Source of the DNA: Desulfarculales bacterium UBA702
GTDB lineage: Bacteria > Desulfobacterota > Syntrophobacteria > Syntrophobacterales > Syntrophobacteraceae
Assembly: GCA_002298165.1 (NCBI GenBank)
Contig: DBMI01000008.1
Location: 1-24,841, forward strand
Length of the DNA: 24,841 bases
Direction of reading: 5' to 3'
Shown here: positions 17,589 to 24,394 of the stretch, piece after piece
Layout: every line of letters begins with the position of its first letter
Numbering within the stretch: position 1 is the first letter of the stretch
Program-made: the position numbers and the translations under genes
The notes under the pieces: model-generated
Database searches by the model: none
Told to the model about the DNA's origin: nothing
What the model saw: only the letters and a program-made list of their open reading frames with translations

Positions 17589-17936
17589 CTATAGTTCAGG
17601 GGCTTTCGATGGCACGAGGCACACCATCGTAAATAATTCCCCGCTCGAGTTCTTTATCTGGTGTTCTTCATTACCGGGCACGAAGACCACATTGCCCGAC
17701 CTCAAGGGTGTACACTGGCCGTTCATGTGCAACTCGCCCTCGCCTGAGTGAATGAACATTTCATGCTCCCAGTCGTGCCGGTGCTTCGGCGTGGAACCTC
17801 CGGGAGCAATTTCGAAAACTCTCATAAAGAAGTTCTCGGCGCCGTCTTTCCTGCCGATAACAACCCGTGCCGCGACCCCTTTAGCCTGATCATTGTTGAA
17901 GTGGGTCGGTTCGACGTCGGCGAACTGTCTGATCAT
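17589..17936 (-). CDS. Small single-domain cupin protein
   Basis: The product is 115 residues and one cupin_2 barrel. Motif 1 is GGSTPKHRHDWEHEMFIHSGEG, read in two parts: G47, His52, His54, Glu59 and the closing G. Motif 2 includes FVPGNEEHQIKN with His92. These four residues are the usual metal ligands. The ATG at 17936 has AGAGGAG upstream at good spacing; an in-frame ATG seven codons earlier is less well placed. Cupins of this size may be enzymes, binding proteins or sensor domains, and the substrate cannot be told from sequence. Its position between livH and livM on the same strand suggests co-expression with the transporter, perhaps acting on or sensing the imported compound (inference). 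Confidence 0.88.
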   Translation of the reverse strand: MIRQFADVEPTHFNNDQAKGVAARVVIGRKDGAENFFMRVFEIAPGGSTPKHRHDWEHEMFIHSGEGELHMNGQCTPLRSGNVVFVPGNEEHQIKNSSGELFTMVCLVPSKAPEL

Positions 17937-18022
17937 AAAGTTTCTCCTCTGGTGCACTTACTTTTTAAATGGACATCCGGCATGTGGGAATCCCAGCCAA
18001 GGTGCGTAATTCTTTAGGCCGC

Positions 18023-18042
18023 GGCAGGCTGGAAAGCCTGCC
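18023..18042. repeat. Hairpin downstream of livH
   Basis: GGCAGGCT (18023-18030) and AGCCTGCC (18035-18042) form a perfect 8-bp stem with a 4-nt loop, 15 nt after the livH stop. No T-run follows on either strand, so it is not an intrinsic terminator. It may stabilise the upstream mRNA or be part of a dispersed repeat. Confidence 0.6.
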
Positions 18043-18057
18043 ACAATCTTTTCGGGA

Positions 18058-18933
18058 CTAGAATCTCTGTACGGTCGCTTTGCCCATTAAGCCGGTCGGG
18101 CGGAAATAGAGGATCAGCAGCAACAGCACGAAAGCCGATGCATCTTTTAGCCCCGATGAAAGGAATCCCACCCCGAGTGCCTCCAGCACGCCCAGCAGAA
18201 GCCCCCCGAAAATGGCCCCCCAGGAGCTTCCCAGGCCTCCTATCATAGCGGCGCAAAAACCCTTCAGCCCCAGGTTCATCCCCATATCGAAGCTGCTCAT
18301 ACTGATGGGGGCAATGAGCGCGCCGCCGATTCCGCCCATTGCCGCGCTCATGGCAAAGGCGAGAAGCACCATCATATCTGTGGGGATTCCGACCACCCCT
18401 GCTGCCTTTCGACTGATGGCGGTGGCGAGCATCGCCCTTCCGGTCAGGAATCTTTTATGAAAAACATGCAGCCCGATCACCACGAGAAGGGTGAGTGCCA
18501 GAATCCAGATGCTCTGGGGAAGAAGTGTCGCTCCGGCAACATCTATTGGGGCATGGTTGGAGTAGGGAGCGCAGTTATGAGAGTCCTTTCCCCAATATAG
18601 CATACTGACGCCGCGGACGAGAATGGAAGCCCCGACAGTTATGATTACCAGGACAATCGGATGAGGCTTGCGGACTTTCCGAATCGCCATTCGTTCCAAA
18701 AGCAGGCCTGCGGCGGCGGTTATGGCGACCGCCCCGGCAAAAGCCACCGGGATCGGCATCTTGAGGCCTTTTGAGAGCGAAATAAATGTGAGTGCTCCCA
18801 CCATTACGAACTCGCCGTGGGCGAAGTTGATCAGCCCCGTGCTGCTGTAGAGCATCGAAAAACCGAGGGCTATGACGGCATAAACCGCGCCGTTGGTTAT
18901 TCCCGAGAAAAGATATTGTAGGAGTTCCTGCAC
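18058..18933 (-). CDS. livH: Branched-chain-type ABC transporter permease LivH
   Basis: This is the other permease subunit of the Liv-type importer. The product is 291 residues, as usual for LivH, with about eight hydrophobic segments. Family motifs include GITNGAVYAVIALGFSMLYSSTG and LINFAHGEFVMVGALTF at the N-terminus, the loop GRAMLATAISRKAAGVVGI, and GLKGFCAAMIGGLGSSWGAIFGG near 220-240. The start is a GTG at 18933 with only a weak purine stretch upstream. It follows livK by 144 nt; a palindrome sits in that gap. A second hairpin follows its stop. Confidence 0.94.
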   Translation of the reverse strand: MQELLQYLFSGITNGAVYAVIALGFSMLYSSTGLINFAHGEFVMVGALTFISLSKGLKMPIPVAFAGAVAITAAAGLLLERMAIRKVRKPHPIVLVIITVGASILVRGVSMLYWGKDSHNCAPYSNHAPIDVAGATLLPQSIWILALTLLVVIGLHVFHKRFLTGRAMLATAISRKAAGVVGIPTDMMVLLAFAMSAAMGGIGGALIAPISMSSFDMGMNLGLKGFCAAMIGGLGSSWGAIFGGLLLGVLEALGVGFLSSGLKDASAFVLLLLILYFRPTGLMGKATVQRF

Positions 18934-18978
18934 GCTCGCACTTTAGCTTTTGAGAGGAAACGGATTCCGGTAGAAATT

Positions 18979-19003
18979 GGTGGACACGAAAGGCGTGCCC
19001 ACC
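18979..19003. repeat. Palindrome between livK and livH
   Basis: GGTGGACACG (18979-18988) faces CGTGCCCACC (18994-19003), nine of ten positions pairing, with a 5-nt loop. The right arm is identical to that of the palindrome at 4768-4777, and the left arm differs at one base from 4749-4758. This points to a dispersed intergenic repeat. Its position after livK would also let it dampen or punctuate read-through, as is common after genes for abundant binding proteins. No T-run follows. Confidence 0.65.
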
Positions 19004-19077
19004 CTACACAAATGACGATCTTTAATCAAAGGGGGTCCCATCGGACAAAGCCCACCATTCAAAACATTATGTCCTGA

Positions 19078-20229
19078 TTATTTCAATAGCTGCCACTTGC
19101 CGTCTTTTATTACCACCATCACGAAAGCGTCATCGCCGAGGCCGTTATGATCCGTCGGGCTGAAACTGAAGGTGCCGGTTACGCCCGGAAAGCCATTGAT
19201 CTTTTCGACATTGGCGGCAATTTTGGCTTTATCGCCTTCTGTTCCCTTCAACGCGGCGGCCATAAGGTTTATCCCGTCAAAGGCATAGCCTCCGAAGCCG
19301 CCCACGGGCATCGAGTAGCGCTTTTCGAACTCTGAGGTGTAGCCTTTGAGCACCTTTTTCTGTGAGTCGGTTTCGGGAAGTTGTTCCGTAACAAGTATCT
19401 TGCCGGTCGGGAGCATGTTACCCTCGGCGGCGGATTCAGCCAGTTCGATGAACTTTGGTGATGCAACCCCGTGGCTTTGGTAAAGGGGAACCTTGATGTT
19501 CATCTGGACAACATTTTTCGAGATTACGGCCGGGCCGGGGTTGGTGCCCCAGCATACTATCGCCTCCGGCTGAGCGGCCCTGATCTTGGCAAGCTGCGCA
19601 GTCATATCGGTATCTTTCGCGCCGAATGTCTCGGCGAGCACGATCTCAATTCCGAACTGTGGCGCCTGGGCGGCAAGCTGTTCTTTACCGCTCTCGCCAA
19701 ATGCATTCTCGACGGTCAAGATGCCGATCTTCTTTATACCGGCTTTCTTGATGTGGTTGAAGATGGCTTGCACGGCGAGGACGTCGTTTTGAGCCGTCTT
19801 GTAGACCAGGGGCTTTACCGGCTCGGTGATCTTTATGCCCGCGGCACAGCTTATCAGGGGGGTGCCGGCTTTTTCGATCACCGGAATAACGGCCAGGGAA
19901 GTCGGCGTGAGGCTAGGCCCGACAATAGCAATCACCTCGTCCTTGCTTGTAAGTTTCTGCGCCGCAAGCACCGCTTTAGTCGGATCGCCTTCATCATCGT
20001 AGATGACCGGCTCCAGCATATGCCCATCTATACCGCCGGCAGCGTTTATCTGCTCGATGGCCATTTCCATGCTCTTTTTCTCGGGATCACCCAGAAAGGA
20101 ACTGGCGCCGGTAATCGAGAAAATGCCGCCGATCTTATACGGTTCCTTGCCCCAGCTCAGGCCGGGCACAAGCGTGCAAATAACGAGCGCCGTAATGGCG
20201 CAAAAAAGTATATTCCTCGCCGTCCTCAT
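19078..20229 (-). CDS. livK: Periplasmic binding protein of Liv-type ABC transporter (LivK-like)
   Basis: The product is 383 residues. A signal peptide of about 27 residues ends LSWG before KEPYKIG. The mature part is a type I periplasmic-binding fold: IGGIFSITGASSFLGDPEKK at the start, EQINAAGGIDGHMLEPVIYDDEGDPTKAV in parts, then AIVGPSLTPTSLAVIPV. Members bind branched-chain amino acids, other amino acids, aromatic acids or amides, so the ligand cannot be named from sequence. The neighbouring aryl-CoA ligase makes an aromatic acid or aromatic amino acid plausible (inference). The ATG at 20229 has AGGAG six bases upstream. It lies 149 nt after the ACT gene. Confidence 0.93.
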   Translation of the reverse strand: MRTARNILFCAITALVICTLVPGLSWGKEPYKIGGIFSITGASSFLGDPEKKSMEMAIEQINAAGGIDGHMLEPVIYDDEGDPTKAVLAAQKLTSKDEVIAIVGPSLTPTSLAVIPVIEKAGTPLISCAAGIKITEPVKPLVYKTAQNDVLAVQAIFNHIKKAGIKKIGILTVENAFGESGKEQLAAQAPQFGIEIVLAETFGAKDTDMTAQLAKIRAAQPEAIVCWGTNPGPAVISKNVVQMNIKVPLYQSHGVASPKFIELAESAAEGNMLPTGKILVTEQLPETDSQKKVLKGYTSEFEKRYSMPVGGFGGYAFDGINLMAAALKGTEGDKAKIAANVEKINGFPGVTGTFSFSPTDHNGLGDDAFVMVVIKDGKWQLLK

Positions 20230-20353
20230 CTCTTACTCCTGGAATGTTTGGGGTTTTCACTATTCCTTTGGCCCGGCGGGTTAACAGAACTCGGAATTGA
20301 TTGAAAAGCAGCGTCGAAGTGTTCTTGCCGGCTCAATGATTAATCATTACGTA

Positions 20354-20372
20354 GGCGGGCGAAGAACCCGCC
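20354..20372. repeat. Hairpin between ACT gene and livK
   Basis: GGCGGG (20354-20359) and CCCGCC (20367-20372) form a GC-rich stem of 6 bp with a 7-nt loop, starting 6 nt after the ACT gene stop. It is not followed by a T-run. It is the third hairpin placed just after a gene in this operon. Confidence 0.5.
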
Positions 20373-20378
20373 CACGGG

Positions 20379-20813
20379 CTACATCGCGTAGAGTTTCTCG
20401 CCTCTTATGATCTTAACACCGTTTTCCTTGAGGACCCTTAGTGCCTCATCGAGGTTATCGAAGCGGAATATCAGCACCGCATCTTCCCCGCTCTGCTGGA
20501 CGAAAGCGTACATGTATTCGACGTTTACATTCGCCTTCTGCAAGATTCGCAAAATGTGATGAAGACCCCCGGGCTGGTCAGAAACCTCGACGGCAACGAC
20601 GTCGGTCTTACCGACGGTGAAACCGTGCGCCTTCAGTTCGCTTTTGGCCTTTTCATTGTCATTTACGATCAGGCGCAGAATACCGAAATCGGAAGTGTCG
20701 GCCAGAGACAGCGCCCTGATGTTTATCCGCGCTTCCGAAAGGATCCTTGTGACCTCCGCAAGTCTTCCCGCCTTGTTCTCGAGGAAAACAGATATCTGCT
20801 CGACATGCTCCAT
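20379..20813 (-). CDS. Tandem ACT-domain protein
   Basis: The product is 144 residues made of two ACT domains: about 1-70 (EQISVFLENKAGRLAEVTRI, then INIRALSLADTSDFGILRLI) and about 71-144 (VVAVEVSDQPGGLHHILRIL, then VNVEYMYAF). ACT domains bind amino acids and other small ligands. Stand-alone pairs like this one often accompany paaK and Liv transporters in anaerobes, as also seen beside indolepyruvate ferredoxin oxidoreductase genes. It may sense an aromatic amino acid or modulate the ligase; this is inference. The start has AGGAGG eight bases upstream. It follows paaK by 29 nt and is surely in the same operon. Confidence 0.92.
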   Translation of the reverse strand: MEHVEQISVFLENKAGRLAEVTRILSEARINIRALSLADTSDFGILRLIVNDNEKAKSELKAHGFTVGKTDVVAVEVSDQPGGLHHILRILQKANVNVEYMYAFVQQSGEDAVLIFRFDNLDEALRVLKENGVKIIRGEKLYAM

Positions 20814-20842
20814 TGTGAGATCCTCCTTTTGATTTGCGCGCC

Positions 20843-22144
20843 CTAGATTTTACGTTTGTCGATCACTCGCTGGGCTTTGCCTTCGCTGCGTGCAATGGTC
20901 TTTGGCTCGACCAGTTTCACCGTGGCCGAAACTCCCAGAAATTCCTTGATGTTTTTTGCAATCTTCTTTTCGATATTTTGCAGTACCCGAACCTCGTCGG
21001 AAAAGGCCTGCTCTCCTACCTCGACCAGAACCGAAAGTGTATCGAGGTTGTCCTTGCGGTCTACAATGAGCTGATAGTGAGGCTCGACCTCCTCGAGTTC
21101 CATCAGCACGCTCTCGATCTGCGATGGGAAAACATTTACTCCCCGGATGATGAGCATATCGTCGGTGCGGCCGCTCACCTTGTTCATGCGCACAAGGGTA
21201 CGCCCGCAGATGCAGGGCTCGCGCTCAAGGGAAGTCACGTCGCGTGTGCGGTACCTGATGATTGGGAAAGCCTCCTTGGTAATCGAGGTAAAAACCAGCT
21301 CGCCCATCTGACCGTTGGAGAGAACTTCACCTGTCTGAGGATTTATTATTTCGGGAATAAAGTGGTCCTCGAAGATGTGCAGACCCTTTTTGGCTTCGAG
21401 ACACTCGACGGAAACTCCCGGCCCGATAACTTCGCTCAAGCCGTAAATGTCGATGGCATCCAGATGGAGCTTTCGTTCGATTTCGGTTCTCATCTCCTCG
21501 GACCAGGGTTCTGCGCCGAAGATACCTGATTTGAACCTGAGGTCCTTAAAGTCGATGCCGGAATCGACGGCTACCTCGGCAAGGTGCAGCGCATAAGAGG
21601 GGGTGCAGGTGAGTATAGTCGGGCCGAAGTCTTTCATAATCATTGCCTGGCGCTTGGTATTTCCGCCTGAGATCGGGATAACGGAGGCGCCAAGTCGCTC
21701 GGCCCCGTAATGAACGCCGAGCCCGCCCGTAAACAGTCCGTATCCGTAAGCGTTATGTATGATGTCCCCCCTGCTTGCACCTCCGGCCGCCAGGGCACGT
21801 GCCATTAGCTTGGACCAGGTGACGATATCGCGCGCGGTGTAGCCGACGACAGTGGGCTTCCCGGTGGTTCCCGAGGAAGCGTGGATGCGCACCACGTTAT
21901 CCATTGGAACTGCAAACATCCCATAGGGATAGTTATCCCGGAGATCCTGTTTGGTGGTAAACGGAAGCCGATGCAAGTCCTTCAAAGAGTTGATGTCGCC
22001 AGGCTTTATACAGGCTTCGTCGAACTTTTTCCGATAGAACGGCACAGTTGCGTAAACCCGCTCGATCGTCTCCCGCAGACGCCGCAATTGGATTGCCTCG
22101 ATAGCCTCGCGAGGCATTGTCTCGTATTCGATGTCGTAAATCAT
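20843..22144 (-). CDS. paaK: Phenylacetate-CoA ligase (AMP-forming) family
   Basis: The enzyme activates an aryl acid (phenylacetate in characterised members) with ATP and CoA to give the CoA thioester. The product is 433 residues, the normal PaaK length. The N-terminal helical part is typical (RLRETIERVYATVPFYRKKF). The phosphate-binding loop is SSGTTGKPT at 90-98. Further motifs are FGAEPWSEEMR, IYGLSEV, YRTRDVTSLE with the Cys motif CICGRT, and the C-terminal GRTDDMLIIRGVNVFPSQIE. SEGKAQRVIDKR carries the likely catalytic Lys. The real substrate could also be another aryl acetate such as indole-3-acetate or hydroxyphenylacetate from amino acid oxidation. It is the first gene of the operon; the ATG has GAGGAG and GGGGA upstream. 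An attenuator-like leader precedes it. Confidence 0.93.
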   Translation of the reverse strand: MIYDIEYETMPREAIEAIQLRRLRETIERVYATVPFYRKKFDEACIKPGDINSLKDLHRLPFTTKQDLRDNYPYGMFAVPMDNVVRIHASSGTTGKPTVVGYTARDIVTWSKLMARALAAGGASRGDIIHNAYGYGLFTGGLGVHYGAERLGASVIPISGGNTKRQAMIMKDFGPTILTCTPSYALHLAEVAVDSGIDFKDLRFKSGIFGAEPWSEEMRTEIERKLHLDAIDIYGLSEVIGPGVSVECLEAKKGLHIFEDHFIPEIINPQTGEVLSNGQMGELVFTSITKEAFPIIRYRTRDVTSLEREPCICGRTLVRMNKVSGRTDDMLIIRGVNVFPSQIESVLMELEEVEPHYQLIVDRKDNLDTLSVLVEVGEQAFSDEVRVLQNIEKKIAKNIKEFLGVSATVKLVEPKTIARSEGKAQRVIDKRKI

Positions 22145-22185
22145 TTTCCCCGACTCCTCTGAGAATGCCGCCTAAGAGCACAAAT

Positions 22186-22217
22186 AAAAAAGGCCGTGGA
22201 TGCCAAAATCCACAGCC
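22186..22217 (-). terminator. Intrinsic terminator in the paaK leader
   Basis: Read on the minus strand, GGCTGTGGAT (22217-22208) pairs with ATCCACGGCC (22201-22192) over 10 bp with a 6-nt loop, then six U residues follow (22191-22186). One pair is G-U on this strand but would be an A-C mismatch on the plus strand, so the minus direction is favoured. It ends about 41 nt before the paaK start codon and no gene precedes it on that strand for at least 2.4 kb, so it acts on the leader transcript of paaK itself. Confidence 0.85.
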
Positions 22218-22315
22218 TCTCAGAAAGAAAAACCATGGTTTCGGCTGGTTGCGCCTACCCATGGTTTGTTTTAGCATCAGGTCAGGTTCGTGCTACTTCG
22301 TCCACGGGCAGGCAC
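22186..22315 (-). promoter_or_regulatory. Structured attenuator / riboswitch-like leader of paaK operon
   Basis: On the minus strand a 14-bp stem P1 pairs 22315-22302 with 22264-22251. Eleven pairs are Watson-Crick and three are G-U; all three would be A-C mismatches on the plus strand. P1 encloses a smaller stem (UAGCA 22295-22291 with UGCUA 22276-22272) and a 14-nt loop CGAACCUGACCUGA. A different hairpin (AAACCATGG 22267-22259 with CCATGGTTT 22238-22230) overlaps the 3' strand of P1, so the two exclude each other. The intrinsic terminator follows. CCGTGGA at 22307-22301, inside P1, is also perfectly complementary to TCCACGG at 22200-22194 in the terminator's 3' arm and could act as antiterminator. 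This is the arrangement of a transcriptional riboswitch or attenuator. I do not match it to a known class. The ligand is unknown. Confidence 0.6.
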
Positions 22316-22406
22316 TCAAAAAGAGAACCAGCTAAAAAACCAGAGACTAAAGCAGAAGAACCGGCCGGGCATATTTTGCTCCATTTAGATTTTCAGTGTC
22401 GCCCTT

Positions 22407-22436
22407 TCCATAATTTATCGAGAAGGGGTTTGTCAA
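22407..22436 (-). promoter_or_regulatory. Probable sigma-70 type promoter for paaK operon
   Basis: On the minus strand a perfect -35 hexamer TTGACA (22436-22431) is followed, after 18 bp, by TATGGA (22412-22407), a weak -10. Transcription would start near 22400, giving a leader of about 255 nt that contains the P1 stem and terminator. Confidence is limited by the poor -10. Confidence 0.5.
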
Positions 22437-22762
22437 TCAAAATCGGATTAAAAATATGAACTTATGGCAAACCGGCAACAAAGCGCACTGTTGTCTGCCT
22501 CCGGAGAAAGTAGCCTCGGAAGCAGAGTTCGGATGTGAATCGACGATGCTCTTAATCAAAGCGCTCCAATTTGCAAACAGCATCCTTTCCCGCTCAACCA
22601 CTCTATGTTACTGGTCCGGCATCCGGGGCAAGTTGAAACTGTGACCGGGAAATGTTAATAAGACCGGATGAATAGCCGGTTCGGCGCGCTGTTGATTTTT
22701 CTAAGCCAATGCTTACTTTCCTAAAAAGGTTGACTTTTTTAGTCGCCTTCTCCTAACCCCTC

Positions 22763-22819
22763 AAGCCCTGTTTGGCTTCCCCCCTCCGGCCGAACAGGGC
22801 TTTTGGTTTTTTTATTTTT
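22763..22819 (+). terminator. Strong intrinsic terminator with no gene in front
   Basis: AAGCCCTGTTTGGC (22763-22776) pairs with 22789-22802 over 14 bp, with a single G-U, and a 12-nt C-rich loop. TTGGTTTTTTTATTTTTG follows. On the minus strand there is no T-run after the stem, so it works in the plus direction. No plus-strand gene is visible upstream between the paaK leader and this point. It could end a small RNA, or act as an attenuator in the 5' leader of the radical SAM gene that begins 67 nt later. Confidence 0.8.
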
Positions 22820-22831
22820 GCTGCATAATAT
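22803..22831 (+). promoter_or_regulatory. Possible promoter for the radical SAM gene
   Basis: TTGGTT (22803-22808) and TAATAT (22826-22831) are separated by 17 bp, about 55 nt upstream of the start codon. Both hexamers are imperfect, and the first lies in the T-run of the terminator, so the call is tentative. Confidence 0.25.
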
Positions 22832-22885
22832 TCCATTCTGCCTGGCTGGCACTGAGTTTAAATAGATCGAGGTCCGCCGCTCTAA

Positions 22886-24394
22886 ATGATTCTTCTCATA
22901 AACCCCCCACTGGTAAAGCCGTCGGAGCCGCCTCCGGGGCTCGCGAGACTCCATGGCGCGCTTTGCTCCGCAGGCGTAAGGTGCGAGGCGATAGACGCCA
23001 ACATCGAATCAATCCTGCACCTGCTGCAAAAGCCGTTATCCGCAACGGACAAATGGACCCGGAGGGCCGTGCGCGACCGCGACAGGAATATTGAATCCCT
23101 GCGAAGCCCGCGCGGCTACACTGACCTCCAGCGCTATAAACGGGCAGTATCCGACCTGAACCGCCTGCTGGAAAAGGCTGTAAACGGCACCGATCTCCTG
23201 AGCCTTGCCAACCACACCCGAACTGGCCTTTCGCCGCTTCGAAGCGCCGACTTGCTGCGGGCCGCCGATGAATATACGAAAAATCCGTTCCATGATTATT
23301 TCTCGCACCGGCTCTCGGATGCAGTCGAGCGCCATTCTCCCGAACTGGTCGGATTTTCACTGAATTTTCTCAGCCAGGCATTTTCCGCCTTTTCCATGAT
23401 GGGTTACTTGAGGGCGAATTTCCCCGGCATAAAAATTATTGTGGGAGGCGGCCTGGCAACTTCCTGGGTGCGCAGTCCGAACTGGAAAAACCCATTCGAG
23501 GGTTTGATCGACCATGTCATCGACGGTCCCGGAGAAAGGGCGCTCCTGGAGTTGACGGGCAAATTCTCCTGCAACACGGCTTTCAGGCCCGACTACACTC
23601 CCTTTCCCATGCACGACTACTGTGCCCCCGGCCCGATCCTTCCCTACAGTGCATCTTCCGGATGCTACTGGAACAGGTGCTCTTTCTGCCCCGAGAAGGC
23701 CGAAGGGACTCAATACGAGCCGGTTCACCCCGCTACGGCCGTCGCTGAGGCGGCGAGCCTTGTTCGGCAAGCGCGGCCCGCACTGCTGCATTTCTTGGAT
23801 AGCGCCCTCAGTCCGGCTCTTCTGCAAAGGCTCGCAAAGTATCCTCCCGGTGCACCCTGGTACGGTTTCGTGCGCATTACAAAAAGGCTTGCGGATGTCG
23901 ATTTTTGCATGGCTTTAAGGCGGTCGGGGTGCGCCATGCTGAAACTGGGACTGGAATCGGGAGATCAGGGGGTAATAGATGCCGAAGGAAAAGGCATAGA
24001 CTTGGAAACTGCTTCAAGAGCCCTGAAATCGCTGGATGCGGCAGGTATCGGATCTTATGTGTATCTTCTTTTCGGAACGCCTTCCGAATCGGAAAATGAG
24101 GCCCGAAACACACTCGATTTCACAGTCCGGCACGCCAGGTATATTGATTTTTTAAATCTCGCCATATTCAACATGCCGATCAACAGCCCCGACGCACGAA
24201 GGTTCGGGACCGAACCCCACTACGAAGGCGACCTGTCCCTCTATACCGGCTTTGCCCATCCACGGGGCTGGGATCGCCATAGCATCAGAAAATTCCTGGA
24301 CAAGGAATTCAGGCGCCATCCCTCAATAGCCCCAATAATCGCAAACGATCCACCCTATTTCACTTCAAATCATGCGGCTTTTTTCAGGATTTGA
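22886..24394 (+). CDS. Radical SAM protein with B12-binding-like N-terminal domain
   Basis: The product is 502 residues. The start MILLINPPLVKPSEPPPGLARL and the segment LVGFSLNFLSQAFSAFSMM with IKIIVGGGLATSW (about 150-195) match the Rossmann-like domain found before radical SAM domains in the B12-binding subfamily. The DxHxxG cobalamin motif is not seen, so B12 may not bind. The cluster cysteines are Cys260, Cys265 and Cys268 (SGCYWNRCSFCPEK), spaced CX4CX2C instead of the usual CX3CX2C. KLGLESGDQGVID and GIGSYVYLLFGTPSESENEA are typical later strands of the radical SAM barrel. The reaction and substrate are unknown. The ribosome-binding site is weak (GAGG at 13 nt). It stands alone: the genes on both sides are on the other strand. 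Confidence 0.85.
   Translation: MILLINPPLVKPSEPPPGLARLHGALCSAGVRCEAIDANIESILHLLQKPLSATDKWTRRAVRDRDRNIESLRSPRGYTDLQRYKRAVSDLNRLLEKAVNGTDLLSLANHTRTGLSPLRSADLLRAADEYTKNPFHDYFSHRLSDAVERHSPELVGFSLNFLSQAFSAFSMMGYLRANFPGIKIIVGGGLATSWVRSPNWKNPFEGLIDHVIDGPGERALLELTGKFSCNTAFRPDYTPFPMHDYCAPGPILPYSASSGCYWNRCSFCPEKAEGTQYEPVHPATAVAEAASLVRQARPALLHFLDSALSPALLQRLAKYPPGAPWYGFVRITKRLADVDFCMALRRSGCAMLKLGLESGDQGVIDAEGKGIDLETASRALKSLDAAGIGSYVYLLFGTPSESENEARNTLDFTVRHARYIDFLNLAIFNMPINSPDARRFGTEPHYEGDLSLYTGFAHPRGWDRHSIRKFLDKEFRRHPSIAPIIANDPPYFTSNHAAFFRI

Larger units (their letters stand above)
22437..22885. other. Divergent intergenic region between paaK leader and radical SAM gene
   Basis: This 449-bp region has no convincing gene. 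A 62-codon frame starting at 22456 has no ribosome-binding site and no recognisable product. The left part (22440-22690) shows nothing clear. A near-palindrome CTAAAAAG / CTTTTTTAG lies at 22721-22742. An intrinsic terminator for the plus strand lies at 22763-22819, listed separately, followed by a possible promoter. Confidence 0.5.

Noticed and set aside
22271..22300. Possible SRP RNA on the plus strand, because CAGGTCAGG resembles domain IV
   Set aside because: The GGAA tetraloop and the AGCAG internal loop are absent, and pairing is better on the minus strand.
22277..22315. Possible TPP riboswitch, because the leader contains GAACCTGA
   Set aside because: The CUGAGA element and the second conserved helix of TPP riboswitches are not at the right places, and no thiamine gene is nearby.
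22145..22400. T-box leader for the paaK operon
   Set aside because: No T-box consensus sequence and no Stem I features are seen before the terminator.
22456..22644. Small plus-strand gene of 62 codons
   Set aside because: There is no ribosome-binding site, no recognisable product and no coding pattern.
22847..22862. Sigma-54 promoter (TGGCAC) before the radical SAM gene
   Set aside because: The GC needed at -12 is missing; the second element reads TTTAAA.
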